Positions 42,239 to 52,402 of a stretch of 64,000 nucleotides of DNA are shown here, piece by piece. The first letter of the stretch is position 1. Each line of letters opens with the position of its first letter. The translations under genes and the position numbers were made by a program. The notes beneath the pieces are model-generated. The model searched no databases, was not told where the DNA came from, and saw nothing but the letters and a program-made list of their open reading frames with translations. The DNA is taken from NCBI GenBank assembly GCA_023254175.1, contig JALQYJ010000030.1, forward strand, positions 1-64,000. The letters run 5' to 3'. Source of the DNA: Runella sp. (GTDB lineage Bacteria; Bacteroidota; Bacteroidia; Cytophagales; Spirosomataceae).

Positions 42239-45200
42239 ATGAAACACAAATTACTTGCACTGATTGTCTTACTGACAATGATAGGCAGCTCTGTTTTCGC
42301 ACAAACGATTACAGGGAAAGTAACTGCTCAGCCTGATGGCCAACCCCTTCCTGGCGTATCTATCGTCGTTAAGGGAACAAGTGCTGGAACTACCACCGAT
42401 GTCAGTGGTAAGTTTAGTATCCAAGCGACATCAAAAAGCACACTTGTCTTCTCATACATTGGCTTCAAACCCCAAGAAGTCGCGGTAGGAAATCGCGCTA
42501 ACATTGAGGTAATTCTCGAAGAAGACGCCTCTCAACTCAATGAAGTCGTCGTGACTGGACTTGGTCTTTCAAAAGAACAACGTGCGACAGGTTATGCTAC
42601 CTCTAGCATTAAGTCTGATAAAATCGTTGTGGCAGCATCCCCCAACTTCGCCAATGCACTTTATGGTAAAGCGGCTGGGGTGCGGATTGCCTCTACCCCT
42701 GGGGGAGCTACCAGTGCCACTAACATCACTATTCGAGGTATTAACTCAATCACGGGTAAAAACCAACCTTTAATTGTATTGGACGGGGTACCTATCCGCG
42801 ATGGAGAAGTAAGAAACAACGATTACTGGAGCGACCAACGTATTCGTGGAAATGGTTTGTTGGACATTAACCCAGAGGACATTGAGCGCCTTGACATCTT
42901 GAAGGGTGCTTCTGCGGCAGCACTCTATGGCTCGGAGGCTGTAAACGGTGTTGTTCTTATTACCACTAAGAGTGGAAAAGGTAAAAAAGGGCTTGGCGTT
43001 ACTTTCAACACGAGCTATAGCGTTGATAGAATCGCATACACGCCTCGCTATCAAAATATCCGTGGTGCGGGTGCTCCTATTCACGTTAGTAATGGTGGAC
43101 AAGATGCTGAAGGTTTCATTTACTATGATACAAACGGTGACGGAAGACCTGATACGCGTGGTATTACCAACTTTAGTATCAACTTTGGTCCAAAGTTTGA
43201 CGGTAAGCCTACGATGAGCTGGGATGGTCAAATTCGTCCTTATGAAGCTCAGCCAGACGCCTACCAAGGTCTTTACCAACAAGGTAGTAACTCAAATATC
43301 AACCTTGCCGTTGCTCAATCAACCGACAACTCGAACATTCGTTTTTCTTTGACTCGTCAAGACAACCGTGGAATTAGCTTAGGTTCGCAAAACGTTAAAA
43401 ACATTGCTAACCTCAATAGTAGCTTCAAAATTGGCAAAAAGTGGACGACGGATGTGATGATTAACTACATCAACCAAAATACCCACAACCGTCCATATTC
43501 AATCGACCGTATGATTAACAACTTCACGGGGATGATTGGCCGTTTTGACAATGCAGATTGGTATTTCAACAAGTATAAAACTAGCCTAGGGTATCGTTTT
43601 GTACAAGGAGTAAATGGTCAAAGCTTAACACCTGGAGAAAACATTATTCGTAATGGATTCAAGGCTGATATCGCTGACTACGTATGGCGTGTCAATGAGC
43701 ACAACTACGATGAGTTTAGCAACCGTGTGATTGCTAGCATGACCAACCACTACCAAATCACAAAAGACCTCAAGCTTCGCCTACGTACATCTACTGACTT
43801 TACGTCTCAACGTGACGAAACTCGTCAATCGACAGAGCGTCCTTTGGCTTTTGGTTATTCTGGTTACTTTGGCCTAGCCAACTCGGTTTCGTCTCTAATG
43901 TACGGTGATGCGTTGTTGACTTACAACAAAAAAATCACCAAAGACTTAGATTTAAACGTGATGGGTGGCTACACAGCGACCAAAGAACAATATACAATGG
44001 TGAGCCGTGGCACAAACGGAGGTTTAAGTACTGAAAATTTGTTTGACATCGCTGCCTCTGTAAACGTAGCTAGCAATGGTTCTTCTCGCTGGTCAATTGT
44101 AAAAGATGCCCTACTCGGAACGGTTAACTTGGATTACAAAGGTTTTGCCTTCTTGGAAGGTACTGTTCGTAGAGACCGCACGTCAACCATGAACCCTAAC
44201 AATAACACGTTTGTTTATCCTTCTGTAAACGCAAGTTTTGTCTTCACTGATGCGTTCCAACTTCCAGCATTCATCAGTTTTGGTAAAATCCGTGGTTCAT
44301 GGGGTATCGTAGGTAACTATCCTGATATCTACAACGCCAATATTGCTTACAACCAATCAACATTAGGTGTTCAGCAAGTAGGTGGCCAACCTGTTCTTTA
44401 TACTAACATTCCTTCCGCTTTCGGAAACGACGGTATCCGTCCAGAACAAAAGCGTGAGTTTGAATTCGGTTTAGAGACAAAATTCTTCGGAAAGCGTTTA
44501 GGGGTAGAAATCAACTACTACAACGGCCAAATCAGAGACCAAATTTTGCCACTTACTATTCCTGCCACTTCTGGGGCTACTTCGGTATTGGCTAACATTG
44601 GTACGCTTCGTAACAAAGGATTAGAAATCTTAGTAACTGCCTCTCCACTTCAAGGACGTAAGCTCAACTGGGAAACTACCTTGACGTTTGCTAAAAACTC
44701 AAACGTTGTTGAAAAATTAGCTAATAATTCTACTGAGTTATTACACGCAGATTTTGACGGGGCTGCGGCTCAATTGCGTTCGGTAGTTGGTCAACCTATG
44801 GGAGATTTCTATACTCCATTGGTAGCTCGTAGCAGCAATGGCCAAATGATTGTACAGCCTAATGGCTTGTACCAATTGGACGGTAGCAAAATGTACAAAG
44901 TAGGTAACGCTATGCCAAAAGCAGTAGGTGGTTTCCTAAATACCTTCTCTTTCAAAGGAATTACGTTGGATGTTAACATTGACTACCGTTATGGTGGCCA
45001 CGTAATGCCGACTGGTCTTTTCTGGATGACCTCACGTGGTTTGACCCAAGAAAGTACCAAGTACATGGACACTGCAAGCGGTGGTCTTAGCTACTACATC
45101 AAAGATGGAAAAGGTATTCAAACCAACGCAAATCAAGGTCCTAACGGTGAAAAAGTATTCAACGATGGTATGTTACTGGACGGGGTACTTGCCAATGGTG

Positions 45201-45553
45201 AGAAAAACACCAACGTTATTTCTCAAGCCTACTACTACTGGCTTACTTACAACTGGGGTGGTCCTCAGTACGGTTCTTCACGTTACGAATTATACGTAGT
45301 TGAGAATAACTATGTGAAGGTACGTGAATTGTCGCTTGGCTACCAAATCCCAAGCAATATCATCAATAAAATTGGTGCTAAACAATTGACCCTTTCTGTA
45401 TTTGCAAGAAACCCATTCTTCATCTACCGTTCTATCAAAGATATGGATCCAGAGCAAACTACGGCTGGTTCACGCTGGTTCCAAACTCTTAACAACGCGG
45501 GTACTAACCCTGCCACTCGTACTATGGGTGTCATGTTGAGAGCAAGTTTCTAA
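42239..45553 (+). CDS. SusC/RagA family TonB-linked outer membrane protein
   Basis: Start refined to MKHKLLALIVLLTMIGSSVFAQ; TITGKVTAQPDGQPLPGVSIVVKGTSAGTTTDVSGKF; ITIRGINSITGKNQPLIVLDGVPI; LDILKGASAAALYGSEAVNGVVLITTKSGK. Confidence 0.97.
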   Translation: MKHKLLALIVLLTMIGSSVFAQTITGKVTAQPDGQPLPGVSIVVKGTSAGTTTDVSGKFSIQATSKSTLVFSYIGFKPQEVAVGNRANIEVILEEDASQLNEVVVTGLGLSKEQRATGYATSSIKSDKIVVAASPNFANALYGKAAGVRIASTPGGATSATNITIRGINSITGKNQPLIVLDGVPIRDGEVRNNDYWSDQRIRGNGLLDINPEDIERLDILKGASAAALYGSEAVNGVVLITTKSGKGKKGLGVTFNTSYSVDRIAYTPRYQNIRGAGAPIHVSNGGQDAEGFIYYDTNGDGRPDTRGITNFSINFGPKFDGKPTMSWDGQIRPYEAQPDAYQGLYQQGSNSNINLAVAQSTDNSNIRFSLTRQDNRGISLGSQNVKNIANLNSSFKIGKKWTTDVMINYINQNTHNRPYSIDRMINNFTGMIGRFDNADWYFNKYKTSLGYRFVQGVNGQSLTPGENIIRNGFKADIADYVWRVNEHNYDEFSNRVIASMTNHYQITKDLKLRLRTSTDFTSQRDETRQSTERPLAFGYSGYFGLANSVSSLMYGDALLTYNKKITKDLDLNVMGGYTATKEQYTMVSRGTNGGLSTENLFDIAASVNVASNGSSRWSIVKDALLGTVNLDYKGFAFLEGTVRRDRTSTMNPNNNTFVYPSVNASFVFTDAFQLPAFISFGKIRGSWGIVGNYPDIYNANIAYNQSTLGVQQVGGQPVLYTNIPSAFGNDGIRPEQKREFEFGLETKFFGKRLGVEINYYNGQIRDQILPLTIPATSGATSVLANIGTLRNKGLEILVTASPLQGRKLNWETTLTFAKNSNVVEKLANNSTELLHADFDGAAAQLRSVVGQPMGDFYTPLVARSSNGQMIVQPNGLYQLDGSKMYKVGNAMPKAVGGFLNTFSFKGITLDVNIDYRYGGHVMPTGLFWMTSRGLTQESTKYMDTASGGLSYYIKDGKGIQTNANQGPNGEKVFNDGMLLDGVLANGEKNTNVISQAYYYWLTYNWGGPQYGSSRYELYVVENNYVKVRELSLGYQIPSNIINKIGAKQLTLSVFARNPFFIYRSIKDMDPEQTTAGSRWFQTLNNAGTNPATRTMGVMLRASF

Positions 45554-45599
45554 AAGGAGCAAACAAATTGTTGAGTCATTCCAAACAAAAGAAAACACA

Positions 45600-47168
45600 A
45601 TGAAAAAAATAGCACTAATCGCTTTAACCACGCTTGCCCTAACTGCCTGCGAAAAGACAGATTTTGAAAAGGCGTATCGCGATCCATCTAAAATTTCGGT
45701 ATCTACCGTCGAAAAACAATTTACGGGATTTTTAAACGCCAACAAATGGTACGTCTTACCTGATTACTGGAACTATTTCGTTGTGCTACGCCCAACCATC
45801 AACCGCTACAACCAAGCGGTGGGCTGGGTCAATGCCGACAATCAGTACATTCCAGGAGGAGGGTTGATTTCTGACCGTTGGAATAACTTTTACTCGACCA
45901 TCGCTCAATACCGCGAAATGGAGAAAATTTATAATGGTTTGAGTGCAGAAGACCAAGCGCTTCGTCGTATTTATAAGATTACTTCAACAGTTTATCTCTA
46001 TGACCACGTTCAGAAAAACGTTGACTTACACGGCGATATGCCTTTTGCCACTGCGGGGCTCTTAAGTACAAAAGGGGGGGATTATAATAACTCATATGCT
46101 ACTTACGATGCTGCCGATGCTATTTATACCAAGATATTGGACGAACTTAAAGGATTTGCAGACGAGCTTAATACCATCAGCATCAACGCGGGTATTTTAA
46201 CAGGTTTCAAAACGCAGGACTTTGTCAATAAAGGCGATATCAATCAGTGGAAAAGATACTGTAATTCGCTGCGTCTTCGCATTCTCACTCGTGTTTCGGA
46301 TGCTTCTGCTTTCTCAGCTAGAGCAAAAACCGAAATTGCAGACATCTTGGCCAACCCAACGAAATATCCAATCGTATCGGCTAACAGCGAGAATATTCAA
46401 ATTACAGTGCATGACATCAGCACTGACATCCACGCCAAAAACTTCCGCTCTGGTTTAGAAGATTGGAACGGCAACGTCGCAGGAAAAGTGATGATTGACC
46501 ACATGAACAAAAATGCAGACCCTCGCCTGCGTGTGATGTTTGAGCCTGGTACCAATGCCGCAGGAAAGTATGCAGGTCTAGACCCACTTTTGACTGCATC
46601 GGCTCAAGAAGCACTTGTTGCGGGCGGTACCTTATCAATCTATAACCGTTCGACACTTAGCCGTAATCAATTCTTCCCTGGAGTTATCATTAATGCTGCC
46701 GAAATTAGTTTCCTTGCTGCTGAGTATTATTTGAAAGCGAACAATGCCGCAGCCGCTAAAGCCGCTTACGAAAAAGGGATTGCTCAGTCGGTTGAATATT
46801 ACTATAATTTCAGAAAGGTAAGTAATGACAATACTGTTGCAGCCCCTGCCGCAGCAACAGCTGATGAAATCCAGAAATATATTGCTAGCGATGATGTAAG
46901 TTGGGATAAAGCATCCAATAAGCTCGCAGCTATTGCCACTCAAAAGTGGATTCACTACAGCGTAGTACAACCGTATGAAAGCTGGTCGGAAATTCGTCGA
47001 TTAGATTTGCCCAAATTTAACTTTTTAGAAGACAAAGCCAACGCGCAGACACAACCTCCAGTACGTTGGTTCTACCCTTCAAGTGAGCAAATTTACAACA
47101 CAACGAACTATAGTGCTGTTAAAGCAAAAGATAACCTAACTACCAAACTATTTTGGGATGTTAAATAG
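45600..47168 (+). CDS. SusD/RagB family (SusD-like_2) lipoprotein
   Basis: MKKIALIALTTLALTACEKTDFEKAY lipobox; SusD-like scaffold downstream of SusC. Confidence 0.93.
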   Translation: MKKIALIALTTLALTACEKTDFEKAYRDPSKISVSTVEKQFTGFLNANKWYVLPDYWNYFVVLRPTINRYNQAVGWVNADNQYIPGGGLISDRWNNFYSTIAQYREMEKIYNGLSAEDQALRRIYKITSTVYLYDHVQKNVDLHGDMPFATAGLLSTKGGDYNNSYATYDAADAIYTKILDELKGFADELNTISINAGILTGFKTQDFVNKGDINQWKRYCNSLRLRILTRVSDASAFSARAKTEIADILANPTKYPIVSANSENIQITVHDISTDIHAKNFRSGLEDWNGNVAGKVMIDHMNKNADPRLRVMFEPGTNAAGKYAGLDPLLTASAQEALVAGGTLSIYNRSTLSRNQFFPGVIINAAEISFLAAEYYLKANNAAAAKAAYEKGIAQSVEYYYNFRKVSNDNTVAAPAAATADEIQKYIASDDVSWDKASNKLAAIATQKWIHYSVVQPYESWSEIRRLDLPKFNFLEDKANAQTQPPVRWFYPSSEQIYNTTNYSAVKAKDNLTTKLFWDVK

Positions 47169-47243
47169 TACTTTCACCAATGTATGCAGTATACATACAT
47201 TAAAAAAACACAACGTTAGAGTTGAACTTTGGTAAGTAGTTAG

Positions 47244-47272
47244 AATTCCGAGATAGTTTTTATCTCGGAATT
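47244..47272 (+). terminator. terminator after SusD
   Basis: AATTCCGAGATA-GTTTT-TATCTCGGAATT followed by T-run. Confidence 0.85.
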
Positions 47273-47303
47273 TTTTTTATTTTTAGATTCAAAATCGCTC
47301 TCT

Positions 47304-48797
47304 ATGATTTCTAAAATTTGGGGATTCTTTATTACGCTCTTCTGGGCAATAAATGGTTTTTCGCAAGGAAAAGAACTTGCTTTAACGTATTGTCAAAGTT
47401 GCCATTTATACCCTGAACCGTCGTTGCTGGACAAAAAAACTTGGGCCAATAGCGTCCTACCCAACATGGGGCTTCGATTGGGTATCAAAGAAGCAGGTAA
47501 AAACCCCTACGAAGACCTCGACCCCAAAGAAGAAGCACTCTTACGTGCATCTGGGACTTATCCCGAAACACCCCAATTATCCCTAGATGTATGGAATCAA
47601 ATCGTTGATTTTTATGTAAAAGCCGCTCCTGATTCTCCCCTACTACAGCCCAAACACGCTCTTAGCCAACCAAAATTATCACAATTTGAAGCCCAAGAAA
47701 TAAAAGTTCACGACAAGCCCATTCCTCAGACCTCGTTAGTAAAATTCAACCCAAACAATGGCATTTTGTACGTGGGTGATGCGCAAAACGAATTGTACGA
47801 AGTCGATTCACTTCTTCAATTAAGAACAACTTGGAACGTCGATAGTCCCCCCTCCGCCATTTTATTTCCCCGGAATGTCCCTCCTCGTTTGCTTACGATT
47901 GGCTCTTTTCGCCCTTCTGAACAAGCACTGGGAAAACTAATTGTTCTTGACACTGCTGTAGCCAATGCCACCCTTTACTTTGACACTATTCAGCGGGGCG
48001 TGGATTTTGCCACTGCTGACCTCAACCAAGACGGTAAAGAAGATGTCGTGATTTGCCATTTTGGAAATAATACCGGCAAATTAGCGTGGTACGAGAGTAT
48101 GTTACCTGAAAAAGAATACGTTTTACTGGCATTGCCAGGTGCGCGAAAAGTGGAAATCAGGGATATGAACAACGATAAAAAGCCTGACATTATCGTACTT
48201 GTGGCACAAGCGCGAGAAAGTATACACATTTTTTATAACCTCGGGAAAGGACAGTTTAGCGAAAAGGTAGTTCTGCAATTTCCCCCTGTGTACGGAGTCA
48301 GCTATTTTGAGTTGGTGGATTTTAATAAAGATGGAGCTATGGATATTTTGTTGACTAACGGCGACAACTGGGATTATTCTGCTATTTCCAAAAATTACCA
48401 CGGTATTCGTATTTTTCTAAACGATGGAAAGGATACATTTAAAGAGGCATGGTTTTACCCACTCTTCGGAACTAGTAAAGCCGTGGCGAGAGATTTTGAT
48501 AACGACGGAGACCTCGACATCGCCGCTATCTCTTTCTACGACGACCTTAATCAGCCTGAGCAAGGTTTTCTGTATTTTTCCAACAAAGGAAATCTTCAAT
48601 TTGATGTCTCGAGTACTCCCGCAGCTGCTACAGGTAAGTGGCTTACTTTAGAAGCCGCTGACATCGACCGCGACGGCGATACCGACCTTGTACTTGGCTC
48701 TTATTTCCACAACATCGGAGAGTTAACAAAGCTTATGTTTAAAGGAATTTTCTCCGTTCCTCAACTTCTTGTTTTAAAAAATAAGCAAAAAAAATAA
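47304..48797 (+). CDS. secreted heme c (CxxCH) + VCBS/FG-GAP repeat protein
   Basis: Signal peptide; GKELALTYCQSCHLYPEPSLLDKKTW; repeats ATADLNQDGKEDVVICHFG, LVDFNKDGAMDILLTNG, ARDFDNDGDLDIAAISF, AADIDRDGDTDLVLGSY. Confidence 0.9.
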   Translation: MISKIWGFFITLFWAINGFSQGKELALTYCQSCHLYPEPSLLDKKTWANSVLPNMGLRLGIKEAGKNPYEDLDPKEEALLRASGTYPETPQLSLDVWNQIVDFYVKAAPDSPLLQPKHALSQPKLSQFEAQEIKVHDKPIPQTSLVKFNPNNGILYVGDAQNELYEVDSLLQLRTTWNVDSPPSAILFPRNVPPRLLTIGSFRPSEQALGKLIVLDTAVANATLYFDTIQRGVDFATADLNQDGKEDVVICHFGNNTGKLAWYESMLPEKEYVLLALPGARKVEIRDMNNDKKPDIIVLVAQARESIHIFYNLGKGQFSEKVVLQFPPVYGVSYFELVDFNKDGAMDILLTNGDNWDYSAISKNYHGIRIFLNDGKDTFKEAWFYPLFGTSKAVARDFDNDGDLDIAAISFYDDLNQPEQGFLYFSNKGNLQFDVSSTPAAATGKWLTLEAADIDRDGDTDLVLGSYFHNIGELTKLMFKGIFSVPQLLVLKNKQKK

Positions 48798-48865
48798 TGG
48801 GGTTGGGTACTGGCAAAACGCCCTACCCAACCCCACACTATTTGCTAACAACTAGCCACCCGTGT

Positions 48866-49705
48866 CTATTTACGACTCGCTTGGCAAACTCCTCTGAAAT
48901 AGCCCACTGACTCGGCTATACCAGCTAATGGGTCTTTCATATCTTTTTCATACTCTAGGCTACAACTTCCGCTGTACTTGATTTTACGGAGCATTGCTAC
49001 AAACGCAGGAACGTCGATGATACCGCGTCCAAGTTCACATGTTTTTCCTTCTTTTGAGGCCGCTGTCACGTTTTTAAGGTGAATATCAAAAATACGATCG
49101 GCATATTTTTTAAGGTCGGCAATTGGGTCATCACCAAAACGAGCATCGTGCCCCATATCAAAACACAATCCCATACGTGGGTCGAGGTTTTTAACGGCAT
49201 TAATAACCGAAGACGCATTGGGCCATAATTTAATATCAGGACCGTGGATGTGAATCGCGTAACGCATGTCGTATTCTTTGACTTTTTTATCAATGTAAGG
49301 CAACAACTCTTCGTTGGGAACCCCTACGATGAGTTTTACACCTACCCTTTTAGCGTACTCGAAACCGTTATCAATCTCTTGAGTCGTTTTCATGTAAATT
49401 GGTCCCACGGCATAACCCGTTACATTAGAAGCTTTGAGGGTAGCATGAAACGCCGCGATTTGCTCATCGGTACTATTGAATGGCAAATGAAAATCTTTGA
49501 TGCATAAATAACGAACGTCTACTTTACGCATCATTTCTAGGGCTTGGTCAAGCTTAAAATGGACGAAACTATAGCCTGCGATTCCAAGCTTGAACAAATC
49601 TTCTTGGACTTTAGGGGCTGCGGCTTGTGTTGAAACAACAGGAGCAACTGCACCCATTGCCAAGGCGGCACTTGCTTGTTTAAGGAATTTTCTACGATTA
49701 TTCAT
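48866..49705 (-). CDS. sugar phosphate isomerase/epimerase, Tat-type signal-like N-terminus
   Basis: MNNRRKFLKQASAALAMGAVAP (NRRKFL Tat-like) followed by TIM-barrel motifs (LCFDMGHDARFGDDP, IFDIHLKNVT, YSGSCSLEYEKD). Confidence 0.88.
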   Translation of the reverse strand: MNNRRKFLKQASAALAMGAVAPVVSTQAAAPKVQEDLFKLGIAGYSFVHFKLDQALEMMRKVDVRYLCIKDFHLPFNSTDEQIAAFHATLKASNVTGYAVGPIYMKTTQEIDNGFEYAKRVGVKLIVGVPNEELLPYIDKKVKEYDMRYAIHIHGPDIKLWPNASSVINAVKNLDPRMGLCFDMGHDARFGDDPIADLKKYADRIFDIHLKNVTAASKEGKTCELGRGIIDVPAFVAMLRKIKYSGSCSLEYEKDMKDPLAGIAESVGYFRGVCQASRK

Positions 49706-49856
49706 CTTTTTCTCTGGTACATTTCTTTATAAAAGGCAAAAAAAGGGTGTAAATACTGTTTTTGGTATCCTTAGTTATTTTGAGATTGCGTTTCTCCAAA
49801 GCAATTGTAGTCCACAAACAGGTTTTGGAAAACCAAATCGTTTGTAAAAATTATGT

Positions 49857-52391
49857 CTACACATCCTGCCTTAGAACTTCCAAAGGAGAACGTGAGAGAA
49901 TACCCCAGCTATTGGCAAGGCCGATGAACACTGTCAAAAAAGTAACCGTTAAAAACACTACGCCAACGGGCCAAAGAATTGGATTAAAGGCCATTTCAAA
50001 ATTAAACGTAGCCAACGCCCAGCTTCCAATCAATGCCAGTAAAATACCTGTAAAAGCCGCCAGTGTTCCTAGAAATAAGTATTCCAACGCAGTAATAATC
50101 AATATTTGTCGGCGACTCGCTCCGAGTGTTCTCAGTAAGATGCTTTCTTGAATACGTTGATACTTAGAAATCAATACCGAGGCAATCAGGACAATCAACC
50201 CTGTCAGGATACTGAAACCTGCCATAAAGCGAATCACAAAGCCTATTTTGGCTGAAATATCGTCTAAAACTGTCAATATCAACCCTAAATCTACCATCGA
50301 CACGTTTGGGAACTGCCGTACCATAGCTTGTTGAAACTGTGCCGAAACCGTCGTATTAGGCACGTGCGTGAGCAAAACGTGAAACTGAGGTGCTTCTTCC
50401 AATACACCTTTAGGAAAAAGTACCAAAAAATTGGTTTGTACCCCCGCCCAGTCCACATCACGCAAACTAGCTACAACGGTAGTAAGCATCATGCCTTGCA
50501 CGTTGAACAACAGCGTATCGCCAATAGCAATAGTATTTCGTTCGGCGTAACCATCCTCTAATGAAATGGGGACAGGTTGACTCACATCTTTTACTTGGCT
50601 TACCCACTTTCCTTTGACCACTTTTTCGGTCGAAATCAACGAATCACGAAACGTCACGCGATACTCTCGACTAAACAACCCTCGCCAACGTTTGTTGGTT
50701 GAGTCTTTCAGCGCTTCGGTAGAAGTTTGTCCGTTGAGTTGTTCCAACCGCATCGTAACAATCGGGACGTCCTGCAAAATCGGTAGCTTTTGGCTTTTCA
50801 CTAACTCCGTCACCGCTTGTTTTTGAGGTGTTTGAATATCAAAAAGTACCATATTAGGCTGATCGCCATCGGTCGATAGCTTGATACGCTCAAGTAACAA
50901 GTTTTGGACAAACAATAGGGTACAAATAAACATCGTACCTAGACCAATCGACACCATCAAAATGGCCGTTTGGTTGTTGGGGCGGTACAAATTGGCCATC
51001 CCTTGCCGACTCAGGTAACTCCAAGAAGCAGGAAAAAATCGACGTACCAACCACATAAGAAGGATGGACATTCCCAACAACAGTAAAAAGGCAAACGTAA
51101 CCCCAACGGTAAATGCCACCGCATCGGTCCAACGCTTCATTTGAAGCCACGTAAATCCAAACACAAACGCTAGAATCAGTGCATAAACCAGCCATTTGAG
51201 CGGGTCTTTACCCAAACCCGATGGCTCGTAGGATGCACGTAATACATTGAGAGACGAAATTTTACGAATAGAAATCAAGGACAAAAGCGCAAACAAATTG
51301 GAGATAATCACCCCAAGCAACACTCCCTGCCCGATGGCCGTAAATGAAAGTGAAGTAGTTAATTCAAAAGGCAAAAAGTCTTTGAGAACAATGGGCAAAA
51401 ATTGCTGAATACCAACTCCTAAAGCTGCCCCAAGCAAAGAACCCAGCAACCCAATGCCCGAGATTTGAAGTAAATAAATCAAAAATGCCTGCGACGCTTT
51501 CACGCCCAGGCAACGAAGAATAGCGATGGAATTAATCTTTTCGCGAATATAAATGTGGATTGCACTTGCTACTCCCACACACCCCAACAACAACGCTATG
51601 AACCCCACCAAACTCAAAAATCGAGTTAAATCGCGAAACGAACGGCCAGTATCTTCTTTTTGGCTTTCAACGGTTCGAAAACTGTAGTTTTCAGTTTCAA
51701 GCTTGGGTTCAATTTTCTTTACTAAGGCTTCAATATTAGTCTTTGGAGCGAATTTATAGTAATAACGATAAACAATTCGACTCCCTTTCTGCGCCAATTT
51801 AGTCTTTTCCAAAAAAGATAACGGAATATACACCGACGGTGCTACGGTGGCCGCTATCCCTGTTTGACCTGGCGCTTTTTTGAGAATCCCCACAATTTCA
51901 AACGTCATTTCACCCACTTTAATAGAATCTCCCACTTGGGCTTGGTATTGCAGCATTAAAGTTTGATCCACCAAGGCAGCTTGTTTTGTACGAAACTCTT
52001 TTGCGGCAGAAATAGGCTCCGTTTCAAGGGTTCCGTAGTAAGGGAAATCACCCTCCAAAGCCCGAATTTGCGCCAAACGGGTTCCACTATTTTTGGGAAA
52101 ATAAATCATCGAAGCAAAGCTCATCTCCTTCGACTTTTGCCCTTTTAGCGAATCCATCAGCGTCGTCATTTTGTCATTTGGAGGTTGATTATCAGACAAT
52201 TCCAAATCCGCCCCCAATAACTCAGCCGCTTGGCTATCAATATTTTCCCGCAAATTATACCCCAAAGAATAAATAGCTACTAATGCTGCAATACCCAACA
52301 CTATCGACGAGACAAACAGCAATAATCTCGAATAGTTTCGACGGCTATCGCGCCAAGCCATTTTTAAAAGCCAACTTAAGTTATTGTTCAT
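49857..52391 (-). CDS. ABC transporter permease, YbbP-like (two FtsX/MacB-like modules)
   Basis: 844 aa, WRDSRRNYSRLLLFVSSIVLGIAALVAI; SIAILRCLGVKASQAFLIYLLQ and SILLRTLGASRRQILIITALEYLFLG FtsX-like motifs. Confidence 0.88.
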   Translation of the reverse strand: MNNNLSWLLKMAWRDSRRNYSRLLLFVSSIVLGIAALVAIYSLGYNLRENIDSQAAELLGADLELSDNQPPNDKMTTLMDSLKGQKSKEMSFASMIYFPKNSGTRLAQIRALEGDFPYYGTLETEPISAAKEFRTKQAALVDQTLMLQYQAQVGDSIKVGEMTFEIVGILKKAPGQTGIAATVAPSVYIPLSFLEKTKLAQKGSRIVYRYYYKFAPKTNIEALVKKIEPKLETENYSFRTVESQKEDTGRSFRDLTRFLSLVGFIALLLGCVGVASAIHIYIREKINSIAILRCLGVKASQAFLIYLLQISGIGLLGSLLGAALGVGIQQFLPIVLKDFLPFELTTSLSFTAIGQGVLLGVIISNLFALLSLISIRKISSLNVLRASYEPSGLGKDPLKWLVYALILAFVFGFTWLQMKRWTDAVAFTVGVTFAFLLLLGMSILLMWLVRRFFPASWSYLSRQGMANLYRPNNQTAILMVSIGLGTMFICTLLFVQNLLLERIKLSTDGDQPNMVLFDIQTPQKQAVTELVKSQKLPILQDVPIVTMRLEQLNGQTSTEALKDSTNKRWRGLFSREYRVTFRDSLISTEKVVKGKWVSQVKDVSQPVPISLEDGYAERNTIAIGDTLLFNVQGMMLTTVVASLRDVDWAGVQTNFLVLFPKGVLEEAPQFHVLLTHVPNTTVSAQFQQAMVRQFPNVSMVDLGLILTVLDDISAKIGFVIRFMAGFSILTGLIVLIASVLISKYQRIQESILLRTLGASRRQILIITALEYLFLGTLAAFTGILLALIGSWALATFNFEMAFNPILWPVGVVFLTVTFLTVFIGLANSWGILSRSPLEVLRQDV

Positions 52392-52402
52392 GCTTTGTCG
52401 AA

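Noticed and set aside
42770-43282. 170-aa minus-strand ORF inside SusC
   Set aside because: Shadow ORF of an intact SusC gene with a low-complexity, domain-free product.
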